This document shows, piece by piece, positions 1 to 8,648 of a DNA stretch of 64,000 nt. Position 1 is the first letter of the stretch; the number at the start of each line of letters is the position of its first letter. The notes under the pieces are model-generated. The model did no database searches and was not told where the DNA came from. It saw only the letters and a program-made list of their open reading frames with translations. The translations under genes and the position numbers were made by a program. Source of the stretch: Mucilaginibacter aquaedulcis (lineage in GTDB: Bacteria > Bacteroidota > Bacteroidia > Sphingobacteriales > Sphingobacteriaceae); NCBI RefSeq assembly GCF_030409325.1, contig NZ_JAUFPR010000002.1, forward strand, positions 186,001-250,000, read 5' to 3'.

Positions 1-587
1 TACAAAGCAAGCTTGCCACTTTAAATCTGCCTGGCGGCTACCATATAGAATACGCCGGTGATTATGCACAGCAGCAGCAGGCGTTCAAAGAGCTGCTGAC
101 CATTCTGATCACCTCAAGCGTATTGGTATTTATTGTTCTGTTGGTATTGTTCAGGCATTTTACAGTGGCGGCCATTATTATTTTGCTTGCGGTATTAGGA
201 GCCGCGGGTTGTTTAACCGCCTTGCTGATCACCAATACACCGCTGAATGTTGGCAGCTATACCGGCATCATCATGATCATAGGCATTATTGCGGAGAACG
301 CTATATTCACCTACCATCAGTATGAAACAGGTAACCCGGAGTGGACGGATGAAGAGAAAGTGGTACATGCTATTGCCGCCCGTTTACGCCCCAAACTAAT
401 GACGGCAACAGGAGCTATCATAGCCTTATTACCGCTTGCCGCGGGTATAGGCACCGGCGCGCAGATGCACCAGCCGCTGGCCATTGCCGTTATCGGTGGT
501 CTGTTGTTTGCATTGCCTTTGCTATTGATCATTTTACCTACGTTATTGAAACTGGTAAGTAACAATAAGCAGACAAATGCTACATAA
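1..587 (+). CDS. RND efflux transporter permease, C-terminal part (5' end outside window)
   Basis: This is the end of a large inner-membrane proton-driven efflux pump of the resistance-nodulation-division superfamily. The reading frame is open from base 3 and enters the window in a periplasmic segment with LPGGYHIEYAGDYAQQQQAF, which resembles the CzcA/CusA LPxGYxIxYGG region. At least four hydrophobic helices follow, with a charged loop containing ARLRPKLMTATGAIIALLPL, the conserved RPxLMTAxxxxxGLLP stretch after TM10 in this superfamily. The usual protein is about 1,000 residues, so roughly 80% is missing. The visible tail is too short to separate heavy-metal (CzcA/CusA) from hydrophobe (AcrB-type) pumps, although the LPGGY segment favours the metal branch. 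Confidence 0.88.
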   Translation, partial: QSKLATLNLPGGYHIEYAGDYAQQQQAFKELLTILITSSVLVFIVLLVLFRHFTVAAIIILLAVLGAAGCLTALLITNTPLNVGSYTGIIMIIGIIAENAIFTYHQYETGNPEWTDEEKVVHAIAARLRPKLMTATGAIIALLPLAAGIGTGAQMHQPLAIAVIGGLLFALPLLLIILPTLLKLVSNNKQTNAT

Positions 588-689
588 TTGCGGGTATGGT
601 TATGATTTGAAAAAGTTCATCTGAATAGTTTTTGCAGCATTATTTTTCTTTTAATGTGTGTTGAAGTAAAAAAATCACACTATTAAGGT

Positions 690-711
690 AAGCCCTGATG
701 TCGGGCTTTTT
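690..711 (+). terminator. rho-independent terminator
   Basis: AAGCCC (690-695) and GGGCTT (703-708) form a 6-bp stem around TGATGTC and run into a T tract (707-711). It lies 100 bases after the efflux pump stop and 20 bases before the GH95 start. It therefore probably ends the pump transcript, although it could also sit in the GH95 leader. Confidence 0.6.
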
Positions 712-731
712 ATAAGCCAAAAATCTAAACT

Positions 732-3062
732 ATGAAGAAACGTTGTTACCTGTTTATACTTACCTGCCTTGTAAGTATAGTTACTTACGCGCAAAATAAA
801 CCTTTAACCTTATGGTATGATAAACCCGCAACACAGTGGGAAGAAACACTACCTTTAGGAAATGGCCGCTTAGGTATGATGCCGGATGGAGGCATCAAGG
901 ATGAACACCTTGTTCTTAATGATATTACTTTATGGTCGGGCGCGCCGCAGGATGCTAACAATTTCGATGCCTACAAAAGCTTACCAGAAATAAGAAGGCT
1001 CTTGAATGAAGGAAAAAATGACGAGGCACAACAACTGGTTGATAAAAACTTCATATGTAAAGGGCCCGGTTCCGCAAGTGTTCCATTTGGTTGCTATCAG
1101 ATTTTGGGCGATTTGAATATTCAGTTTAATTATGCTGATGAAAAAAAAGCCGAAAGCTTCGCCAATTATAAAAGGGAATTATCTTTAGATAAGGCTGTTG
1201 CTAATTGTACTTATCAGCTTGATGGGGTTACTTATAAGCGCGAATATTTTACCAGTTTTAACCACGATGTAAGTGTCATCAAATTATCTGCAGATAAGCC
1301 AGGAAAGCTGAATTTGAGTATTGCACTATCCCGCCCCGAAAAATCTACCACTGTAGTAAAGAATGGTGAACTTCAAATGTATGGCCAGTTAAGCAGCGGA
1401 ACTGCAGCCGGGGGGATGCAATATTTAACTAAGGTAAAAACACGCCTAAAGGGAGGTCAATTAAGTGAGGCCGACAATAAACTTACTATTCAAAATGCCA
1501 CAGAGGTAATTATTTATATTTCATCCGGCACAGACTTTAAACGTGCAGACTTCAGGAAAAACGTTGATGGTGCACTTAATGCTGCTTTAATAACCCCTTA
1601 TAATCAGGAAATGGTTCAGCATGTAAGTAAATACCAAAAACTATTCAAAAGGGTGTCTTTAGCTTTAGGCGCTGAGAATACGGCAGATGAGCCAACGGAT
1701 AAAAGGCTTATCAGTTTTCACGAAAAACCTAATGATGATAAATTCCTGCCAGTATTATTTTATCAGTACGGGCGGTATTTAAGTATATGCAGCACTCGTG
1801 CAGGCTTATTGCCACCTAATTTGCAAGGTTTATGGGCAAATCAGATCCAAACACCATGGAATGGAGATTATCACCTCGACGTTAATGTTCAAATGAATCA
1901 CTGGCCCTTAGAGGTGTCGAATTTATCAGAGCTCAATTTGCCTTTAGCAGAGCTGGTAAAGGGAATGGTAAAACCAGGAGAAAGAACAGCGAAGGCTTAT
2001 TACAATGCCAATGGCTGGGTTGCGCATGTTATAACAAATGTGTGGGGTTTTACAGAACCTGGCGAAAGCGCGTCCTGGGGTGTAACAAAAGCCGGTTCGG
2101 GTTGGCTGTGTAACAATTTATGGGAGCATTATGCCTTTACCGAAGATAAGGAATACCTGCGCAGCATTTACCCGATATTAAAAGGTTCGGCCCTGTTTTA
2201 TAGCAGTATGCTGCACCATGATGATAAAACAGGTTGGCTGGTAACTTCTCCATCTTCATCACCCGAGAATACTTTTTATTTGCCTGATGGAAAAACTGCC
2301 AGTATATGCGTTGGGCCAACTATAGATAATCAAATTATCAGGGAACTTTTTAATAATGTAATAACAGCTGCAAAGCTCTTGGGCAGAGATGAGGATCTGA
2401 AAAAAGATCTTACCGCTAAGCTAAAAGAAATTCCACCGGTAGGGCAGATCAGTAAAAGCGGCCGCATTATGGAATGGTTAGAGGATTATAAAGAAACAGA
2501 TTTGCACCACAGGCATATTTCGCATTTATATGGTTTATATCCTGCATCATTGATCACGCCTGAAGCCACCCCGGAATTAGCCGATGCCTGCAAGAAAACA
2601 TTAGATGTTAGGGGCGACGATGGCCCAAGCTGGTCTATCGCCTATAAACTATTGTTTTGGGCCCGCTTGCACGATGGTAATCGTGCTTATAAATTATTTA
2701 CAGAGATAATGAAGCCTACGCTCAAAACCAACATAAATTATGGTGCCGGCGGAGGCATTTATCCTAATTTATTATCGGCAGGGCCACCATTTCAAATTGA
2801 TGGAAACTTGGGTACAGCGGCAGGTATTGCAGAAATGCTGATACAAAGCCACGCCGGTTTTATAGAACTATTGCCCGCTATTCCAGATAGCTGGAAAGCA
2901 ACGGGTGAAGTAAAGGGGATGAGAGCCCGAGGTAATTATACTGTTGATTTTAGCTGGAAAAACGGAAAGGTTACCAATTGTAGAATTGTGTCGCTCAAGC
3001 ACAGTACTGTTAAGGTAAAGATTAATGGAATGTTTAAAACCCTTAACACGGTAAAATCGTAA
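732..3062 (+). CDS. GH95 family glycoside hydrolase (alpha-L-fucosidase type)
   Basis: Secreted glycoside hydrolase of family 95, whose members remove terminal alpha-1,2-L-fucose (some remove alpha-L-galactose) with inversion. A signal peptide ends near residue 20 (VTYAQ). The mature N-terminus has the family hallmark LPLGNGRLGMM, followed by an N-terminal beta domain and an (alpha/alpha)6 barrel. By comparison with Bifidobacterium AfcA, the general acid is probably E512 in SPSSSPEN, and D690 in FQIDGNLG matches the catalytic Asp. The Asn pair that helps activate water appears as D383-V-N385 (LDVNVQMNHWP), so the first Asn is Asp here. At 776 residues it is of normal length. It is a single gene preceded by a hairpin, with no SusC/D pair beside it. 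The exact sugar is not predictable from sequence. Confidence 0.93.
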   Translation: MKKRCYLFILTCLVSIVTYAQNKPLTLWYDKPATQWEETLPLGNGRLGMMPDGGIKDEHLVLNDITLWSGAPQDANNFDAYKSLPEIRRLLNEGKNDEAQQLVDKNFICKGPGSASVPFGCYQILGDLNIQFNYADEKKAESFANYKRELSLDKAVANCTYQLDGVTYKREYFTSFNHDVSVIKLSADKPGKLNLSIALSRPEKSTTVVKNGELQMYGQLSSGTAAGGMQYLTKVKTRLKGGQLSEADNKLTIQNATEVIIYISSGTDFKRADFRKNVDGALNAALITPYNQEMVQHVSKYQKLFKRVSLALGAENTADEPTDKRLISFHEKPNDDKFLPVLFYQYGRYLSICSTRAGLLPPNLQGLWANQIQTPWNGDYHLDVNVQMNHWPLEVSNLSELNLPLAELVKGMVKPGERTAKAYYNANGWVAHVITNVWGFTEPGESASWGVTKAGSGWLCNNLWEHYAFTEDKEYLRSIYPILKGSALFYSSMLHHDDKTGWLVTSPSSSPENTFYLPDGKTASICVGPTIDNQIIRELFNNVITAAKLLGRDEDLKKDLTAKLKEIPPVGQISKSGRIMEWLEDYKETDLHHRHISHLYGLYPASLITPEATPELADACKKTLDVRGDDGPSWSIAYKLLFWARLHDGNRAYKLFTEIMKPTLKTNINYGAGGGIYPNLLSAGPPFQIDGNLGTAAGIAEMLIQSHAGFIELLPAIPDSWKATGEVKGMRARGNYTVDFSWKNGKVTNCRIVSLKHSTVKVKINGMFKTLNTVKS

Positions 3063-3080
3063 GAAAGTAGGTGAAAAGCC

Positions 3081-3088
3081 TATTTTTG
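3081..3088 (+). promoter_or_regulatory. possible -7 promoter element (TATTTTTG)
   Basis: TATTTTTG matches the Bacteroidota -7 consensus TAnnTTTG and lies 23 bases before the start codon of the LRR-kinase gene. No clear TTG-type -33 box was found at the expected distance, so this is only a candidate. Confidence 0.3.
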
Positions 3089-3111
3089 CGGCCAGGCATT
3101 CTTAACAAACT

Positions 3112-4413
3112 ATGCAAACACTTGAACAATTACGGAATGGAGAACTTAAAGGCGCTGTTTCATTAAAACTTTCCGAAGGGCTATCACAATTCCCGAATGA
3201 AATATTTGACCTGGCAGATACGTTGGAAAAGCTTGATCTATCATGCAATAAATTAAGCGAGTTACCTGCAGATTTTGGCCGGCTAAAAAAGCTGAAAATA
3301 CTATTTTGCTCAGAAAACCTTTTTACCGTTTTGCCGGAAGTACTGGCCGACTGCCCGTTACTTGATATAGTTGGTTTTAAATCAAATATAATTGAAAAGG
3401 TTCCAGCCAAAGCACTTAATACCAACATCAGGTGGCTGATACTTACTAATAATAAGATAATAGAATTACCTACCCAAATAGGCAATTGCTCACGTATGCA
3501 AAAGCTGATGCTTGCTGGTAATAAATTAAAAGAATTACCGGCAGAGCTCAGTAATTGTAATAATTTGTCACTTTTGCGCATCGCTGCCAATCAACTAAGC
3601 CAATTGCCAAAGTGGTTGTTAAATATGCCTAAACTTTCCTGGCTTGCATTTTCAGGAAACTCATTTAATATAAAACCTAAAATTAATACTATCCCGCTTA
3701 TTCATCATGAGCAATTAGAGATGAGCCACCAACTTGGCGAGGGTGCATCGGGCATTATATCAAAAGCTAATTGGAGGGTTAATGATCAAAGGAAAGAAGT
3801 TGCTATTAAGATATTTAAAGGTGCAGTTACCAGTGACGGGCTTCCTGAAGACGAAATGCTAACCTATATAGCCGCGGGCAGCCACCATGGATTGGTAAAA
3901 TTACTCGGGCAGGTTTCTGCACATCCGGAAGGAAAGCAAGGTTTGGTGATGGAGTTGATATCGCATCGTTTTTTTAATTTGGGCAACCCACCCAACTTTG
4001 TGAGCTGCACACGCGATGTTTTTGACGAGAGCATGCGACTTTCTGTGCAACAGGTTATAAAAATTGCCACAACAATAGCATCGCTTGCCGCACAGTTACA
4101 TGAAAAGGGGGTAATGCATGGCGATCTCTATGCTCACAACATATTAATAGACGAAGACGGTAATACACTGTTTGGTGATTTTGGAGCGGCGTGCTTTTAC
4201 GATAAGATAGATGAAGAATTATCCAAAGCTTTGGAGCGAATTGAAGTAAGCGCTTATGGATATTTGTTGGATGATTTGCTCACTTTATGCGAAAAAACTG
4301 TTAAAGATCAGCCCTTATTGAAGTTAAAATCATTAAGAGATGCTTGTATAGGCTCAGATGTAAAAGCCCGGCCCGAATTTCGGTTCATAGCTAATGAAAT
4401 GCTAAAATTATAA
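3112..4413 (+). CDS. leucine-rich-repeat protein kinase
   Basis: A two-part protein. Residues about 15-190 are leucine-rich repeats of the LPxxLxxCxxLxxLxLxxNxL kind (about seven repeats, e.g. LEKLDLSCNKLSELP). Residues about 205-430 are a eukaryotic-like protein kinase. It keeps the glycine loop LGEGASG, the ATP-binding lysine in VAIK (K233), the catalytic loop HGDLYAHN (D338, N343; HGD replaces HRD) and the DFG motif (D356). No signal peptide or membrane segment is seen, so it is probably cytosolic. The LRR half would choose the partner and the kinase half would phosphorylate it; both substrate and function are unknown. It stands alone between GH95 and the iron cluster, with no phosphatase next to it. 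Similar LRR-kinase fusions occur in scattered bacteria. Confidence 0.88.
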   Translation: MQTLEQLRNGELKGAVSLKLSEGLSQFPNEIFDLADTLEKLDLSCNKLSELPADFGRLKKLKILFCSENLFTVLPEVLADCPLLDIVGFKSNIIEKVPAKALNTNIRWLILTNNKIIELPTQIGNCSRMQKLMLAGNKLKELPAELSNCNNLSLLRIAANQLSQLPKWLLNMPKLSWLAFSGNSFNIKPKINTIPLIHHEQLEMSHQLGEGASGIISKANWRVNDQRKEVAIKIFKGAVTSDGLPEDEMLTYIAAGSHHGLVKLLGQVSAHPEGKQGLVMELISHRFFNLGNPPNFVSCTRDVFDESMRLSVQQVIKIATTIASLAAQLHEKGVMHGDLYAHNILIDEDGNTLFGDFGAACFYDKIDEELSKALERIEVSAYGYLLDDLLTLCEKTVKDQPLLKLKSLRDACIGSDVKARPEFRFIANEMLKL

Positions 4414-4622
4414 TAAGCTCAGATTTTTAGAGGTTGGATTTTACGTTTTTTACGAAAATATTTTCAACCTATACTTGAAATTTCCAGATCAAATTAAGGG
4501 TTAAATTATGTGCTAAGTTAAATTGTTACAAAATTGGTCTTGTATTTATTTGGATTTAATCTAAATAATATATTGCTTTGTAAAGTCATTATTGCGGTGA
4601 AATGACATTTACTTAATGATAT

Positions 4623-5882
4623 ATGAAAAAACTTTTCCTTTCAACTTTTGCTATCGCTGTTTTACTAAGCGCTTGTAAGAAAGATAAACAAGGCCAGCAA
4701 GGTCTGACGAACGATCAGCAAACACAAATTGTATCCAATTACAGCAATATGCTTGAGGCCGGATACCAGGATGCATATAATGCAGCACTTGCCTTACAAA
4801 CCAAAGTAAACGCCTTCGTAGCCAGTCCATCGGCTCAAGGACTCACAGATGCCCGGACAGCTTGGTTAGCAGCTCGTGAACCATATATGCAAACCGAAAT
4901 GGGCCGGTTTTATGATGGCCCTATTGATGGTGACAACGGTGATGGTTTACTGAATTCATGGCCTCTTGATGAGGGGTATATTGATTACCTCGCAGGCGAT
5001 TCGCATGGTTATTCTGCTTACCCAAAGCCTGATTTTACTATGGGTATTATCAATATGCCAACGAATTTCCCAACTATAGATGAAAATACACTGATCAATA
5101 ACAATCAGCCTGATGGTGGTACGACCAATGCAAATGGTGATAATGTTTCTGTATCATCAGGTTACCATGCTATTGAATTTTTATTATGGGGACAGGATGA
5201 TACCCCGGCTCAAAACAAAATTCCCGGTCAACGCTCTTATAAAGATTACATAACCACGGCTGATGCAACCGCACCTAATGCAGCACGCAGAATTCAATAT
5301 TTGCAGGTAGCTACACAAATGGTAGTTGATGACCTGAAAGGTTTGGTAGATGCTTGGGCACCGGGAGCCGATAACTATCGTAAACAATTTGAAGCCAACG
5401 TACCTGTAGCTATCGGTAATATGTTTAACGGCATAGGTCGTTTGGCTAAAGGCGAAATGGCCGGCGAAAGAATGGGGGTACCATTGGCACTGCACGCTCA
5501 GGAACAAGAGCATTCTTGTTTTAGCGATAATACACACCGTGATCTTATTCAGGATCTGCAAGGTATTGTTAACGCTTACAACGGAAAATACACCCGCACC
5601 AACGGAACCGTGATCAGCGGGCCAGGTTTAAGTGATTATGTAAAATCATTAAATGCTACCGATGATACCAAAATGAAAACCTTATTGGTAACAGCACAAA
5701 GCAGTTTGCAGAATATTGAAACGAATAAACCATTTGACTGGCTTATTGATGGCAGTAATCCGTCGGGTAACCAGATAGTACAAAAAGGTGTGACCGATGT
5801 AAGTGCTGTAGCCGACTGGATATCACAGATTGCGCACGATCTTAAATTGACAGAAGTAAACATCCCGGCAGAAAATCCGTGA
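4623..5882 (+). CDS. imelysin-family (M75) lipoprotein, iron-regulated type
   Basis: Periplasm-facing lipoprotein of the imelysin/EfeO-like family; members such as IrpA and ICMP are iron-regulated and thought to bind or deliver iron. The lipobox LLSAC gives Cys18 as the lipidated residue. The family GxHxxE motif is intact as GYHAIE (H182, E185). The second family block near the middle is EQEHSCFSDNTHRD. 419 residues is normal for the family. It heads a cluster with a di-haem oxidoreductase, a second imelysin, an HTTM protein and a TonB receptor, which supports iron acquisition. A strong terminator follows it, so it may be expressed at a different level from the genes downstream. Peptidase activity is not assumed from the family name. 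Confidence 0.9.
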   Translation: MKKLFLSTFAIAVLLSACKKDKQGQQGLTNDQQTQIVSNYSNMLEAGYQDAYNAALALQTKVNAFVASPSAQGLTDARTAWLAAREPYMQTEMGRFYDGPIDGDNGDGLLNSWPLDEGYIDYLAGDSHGYSAYPKPDFTMGIINMPTNFPTIDENTLINNNQPDGGTTNANGDNVSVSSGYHAIEFLLWGQDDTPAQNKIPGQRSYKDYITTADATAPNAARRIQYLQVATQMVVDDLKGLVDAWAPGADNYRKQFEANVPVAIGNMFNGIGRLAKGEMAGERMGVPLALHAQEQEHSCFSDNTHRDLIQDLQGIVNAYNGKYTRTNGTVISGPGLSDYVKSLNATDDTKMKTLLVTAQSSLQNIETNKPFDWLIDGSNPSGNQIVQKGVTDVSAVADWISQIAHDLKLTEVNIPAENP

Positions 5883-5938
5883 TCATAACACACAGAAAAT
5901 ATACTTAAAACAGGCCTGCTACTCCTGTTGAATCAGTT

Positions 5939-5983
5939 AGATTAAGTTACCTTATCCATAACATAAGGTGGCTTAATCTTTTA
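5939..5983 (+). terminator. strong rho-independent terminator between imelysin and di-haem genes
   Basis: AGATTAAG-TT-ACCTTAT (5939-5955) pairs with ATAAGGT-GG-CTTAATCT (5963-5979). In RNA the central UU/GG are wobble pairs, so the stem is a continuous 17 bp with a 7-base loop, followed by a T-rich run. It lies inside the iron cluster and should lower read-through from the first imelysin gene. Confidence 0.8.
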
Positions 5984-6033
5984 TCGTTTAAAGAGTTTTT
6001 TTTATTAAACCCAATTTTTATAACAAAATTGTA

Positions 6034-7494
6034 GTGAGATCAACATATAGAAAGCCTGTTATAATTGGCATAATTAACCTGGTTATTGTATTTATTATAT
6101 ACTTGTCAGGTTGTTCAAAACATGATCCCAATCTGGGAAATACGGGAGACGGGAGTATCCAGCTTACCGATGAGGAATTGCAGGGAGGTGTAAATGGCAC
6201 TATTGACCTCCAAAGCGATCAGGCCTTTGCCCAACCAATTCCACCTATGTTAACCGCCGATGTGATCAATTTTAAAGTTGGGCGATCATTTTTTCATACT
6301 AACTGGGTAACTGCACCTGCATCAACCCAGGCTGTTGATGGTTTAGGCCCTATTTTTAACACCAGTTCGTGTAACAGTTGTCACGTTGAAGATGGGAGAG
6401 GGCGTACTCCATTTTCTGAAACCGAACAATTGAGTTCGGTATTAATGAGGTTGAGTATACCCGGACAGGATGCTCATGGTGGGCCAAATCCTGATCCTGA
6501 TTTAGGTTTACAGTTCCGTAACAATGCTATTTTAAAAGCTACTCCAGATGGGCAGGTTTTTGTAAGTTATACCAATAAAATTGTAACCTATCCGGATGGT
6601 ACAACAGTTACTTTACGTGTTCCGGCTTATCTGTTCAAAAATTTACGTAACGGGCATCCGGTTAACTTCATGATGTCGCCGCGTATTGCGCCTCAGTTGG
6701 TAGGTATGGGTTTGCTTGAGGCAGTTCCTGAAGCAAGCATTCTTGCGTTAGCCGATCCGGATGATAAAGATAATGACGGAATTTCAGGAAAGCCTAACTC
6801 CGTATGGAGCGAAGAAAAACAGCAGATGGTGTTGGGGCGCTTTGGTTGGAAGGCTAATGAACCCACTGTAAGGCAGCAGGTTGCCGGCGCATTTAGCAGC
6901 GATGTAGGCATTACCACGCCAATATATCCTAATGCAAATCTTTTTGGTATAGAACAAACTTTATTCGGAGGTTTAACGGATGGTAGCGATAATCCCGGTC
7001 AGCCGGAATTACCAGATCCTAATTTTACGTTTACCGTATTTTATACTCAAGCGTTAGCAGTTCCTAAACGTAGAAACTGGAAAGATGCAACAGTAATACA
7101 AGGCAAAGCACTATTTACACAGTTAGCATGTGCTAAATGCCATAGCCCCCAGTTAAAAACGGGCACCTTTACGGATGTGCCTTTATTATCAAACCAAACT
7201 ATACACCCTTACACCGATTTACTGTTACATGATATGGGTACAGATCTGGCTGACGGACGAAGCGATTATCTGGCAACAGGCAATGAGTGGCGCACCCCGC
7301 CGCTTTGGGGCATTGGTTTAACCAGCCTTGTAAATAACAATAATGGCATGTTTCTGATGCATGACGGACGTGCCCGCACAATTGAAGAAGCAATTTTATG
7401 GCATGGTGGCGAAGCTGAAAAATCAAAAGAAGCTTTCATGAAACTTTCCAGTACCGACCGTGCCGCAGTTATCAAATTTGTAAACGACTTATAA
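6034..7494 (+). CDS. di-haem oxidoreductase-like lipoprotein (DHOR family)
   Basis: Periplasmic c-type cytochrome of the family often annotated as di-haem thiol oxidoreductase. The lipobox LSGC gives Cys27. Two haem-attachment motifs are present: CNSCH (C113-H117) near the N-terminus and CAKCH (C366-H370) near the C-terminus, as in the DHOR fold. Members sit next to imelysins in iron-regulated clusters, including in Pseudomonas, where a redox role in iron handling is suspected but not proven. The start is taken as GTG at 6034 because it leads straight into a good lipoprotein signal; no ATG upstream fits. It is separated from the first imelysin by 150 bases and a terminator, and is 17 bases from the second imelysin, with which it is probably cotranscribed. 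Confidence 0.9.
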   Translation: MRSTYRKPVIIGIINLVIVFIIYLSGCSKHDPNLGNTGDGSIQLTDEELQGGVNGTIDLQSDQAFAQPIPPMLTADVINFKVGRSFFHTNWVTAPASTQAVDGLGPIFNTSSCNSCHVEDGRGRTPFSETEQLSSVLMRLSIPGQDAHGGPNPDPDLGLQFRNNAILKATPDGQVFVSYTNKIVTYPDGTTVTLRVPAYLFKNLRNGHPVNFMMSPRIAPQLVGMGLLEAVPEASILALADPDDKDNDGISGKPNSVWSEEKQQMVLGRFGWKANEPTVRQQVAGAFSSDVGITTPIYPNANLFGIEQTLFGGLTDGSDNPGQPELPDPNFTFTVFYTQALAVPKRRNWKDATVIQGKALFTQLACAKCHSPQLKTGTFTDVPLLSNQTIHPYTDLLLHDMGTDLADGRSDYLATGNEWRTPPLWGIGLTSLVNNNNGMFLMHDGRARTIEEAILWHGGEAEKSKEAFMKLSSTDRAAVIKFVNDL

Positions 7495-7511
7495 GTATAA
7501 AGCATAATACC

Positions 7512-8630
7512 ATGACTATAAAACAAACAATGGCCGCAGCCGCCGTAACAGCAATTTTGGGCATTGCGGCTTGCTCCAAAACCCCAGGCCCGGATAACAA
7601 TAATAATGGCCAATCATCTCTTTTTGGTAATTATGACCAAACAGCTATGCTAACCAATATCGGTAACAATGTATTATTATCTGGCATTAACAATGCGGTA
7701 ACCAGCGCTACTACAGCTCAGGTTGCTATTGCTGCATTTGCCGCTGCACCAAACAATGGTACCTTAACTGCAGCGCAAACTGCATGGGCAATACTTGCTC
7801 AAAACTGGGCGGTGGTTGAGCCATTTGGATTTGGCCCCATGCAGGATAACCTGATTTCGGCCAACACCAATACATGGCCGGCTAATCCAACAAAAATTGA
7901 AAGCGCTATTACCGCTAACTCCAATGCTGTTAACGTTGGGGCCGATACCAAAGGACTTAAAGGGTTGGAGTATTTACTTTTTGATAAAAGTGGCGATAAT
8001 GTAGTGCTAACTAAATATACCGGAGGTAATGCCGCAGCACGTATAGCTTTTCTTAATTCCGTGGCAAAAGATGTGGTAACGCAGGCTACTAACCTGCAAA
8101 ATGCCTGGAAAAGCGGCTACCTTACTACTTTTGAAAATGCAAAGGGCAATGATGTAAGCAGTTCTGCAAGCCAGTTGATCAATAGGCTTTCACTTTTTCT
8201 TGATCAGGTTAAGAATATGAAAGTAGGTAATCCGATTGGTATGGGGGTAAAGGTAAACGATAATAAGGCCCATCCCGAACTGATAGAGTATACCATTGCT
8301 GAGCAATCTATACCAGCCATGAAAGCTAACGTACAAGCTATGAAAGCAGCATTTGATGGTGGGTCTGGCCAGGGTTTAGATGATCTGTTAAACTACGTGA
8401 AGGCACAAAAGAACGGACAAAACCTTTCGGTTGTGGTTGATGCACAATTTGATGATGTGATTAGTAAGATCAACGCCATCAACGCTCCATATTCAACAGC
8501 GGTAAGCAGCCAAACACAACAATTACAAGCGGTATTTAATTCTTTGAAAACGCTGATAGCTTATTTTAAGGTAGATGTAGCCAATAACCTGGGGGTAACG
8601 ATTACCTTCAGCGATACCGACGGAGATTAA
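7512..8630 (+). CDS. second imelysin-family lipoprotein, GxHxxE motif altered
   Basis: A second member of the imelysin (M75-like) family with lipobox IAAC (Cys21). It is clearly diverged from the first copy. The position of GxHxxE reads GLKGLEYLLF (G148, K150, E153), so the His is Lys. This KGLxxxEYLLF style marks a separate branch that commonly accompanies DHOR proteins; in Pseudomonas two imelysins also share one cluster. The protein therefore probably binds its ligand differently from the first imelysin, or serves as a structural partner. It lies 17 bases after the DHOR gene and 18 before the HTTM gene, so these form one transcription unit. The N-terminus has an Asn-rich linker (DNNNNG) after the lipid anchor. 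Confidence 0.88.
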   Translation: MTIKQTMAAAAVTAILGIAACSKTPGPDNNNNGQSSLFGNYDQTAMLTNIGNNVLLSGINNAVTSATTAQVAIAAFAAAPNNGTLTAAQTAWAILAQNWAVVEPFGFGPMQDNLISANTNTWPANPTKIESAITANSNAVNVGADTKGLKGLEYLLFDKSGDNVVLTKYTGGNAAARIAFLNSVAKDVVTQATNLQNAWKSGYLTTFENAKGNDVSSSASQLINRLSLFLDQVKNMKVGNPIGMGVKVNDNKAHPELIEYTIAEQSIPAMKANVQAMKAAFDGGSGQGLDDLLNYVKAQKNGQNLSVVVDAQFDDVISKINAINAPYSTAVSSQTQQLQAVFNSLKTLIAYFKVDVANNLGVTITFSDTDGD

Positions 8631-8648
8631 ATTTTATATTCCGAAAGA

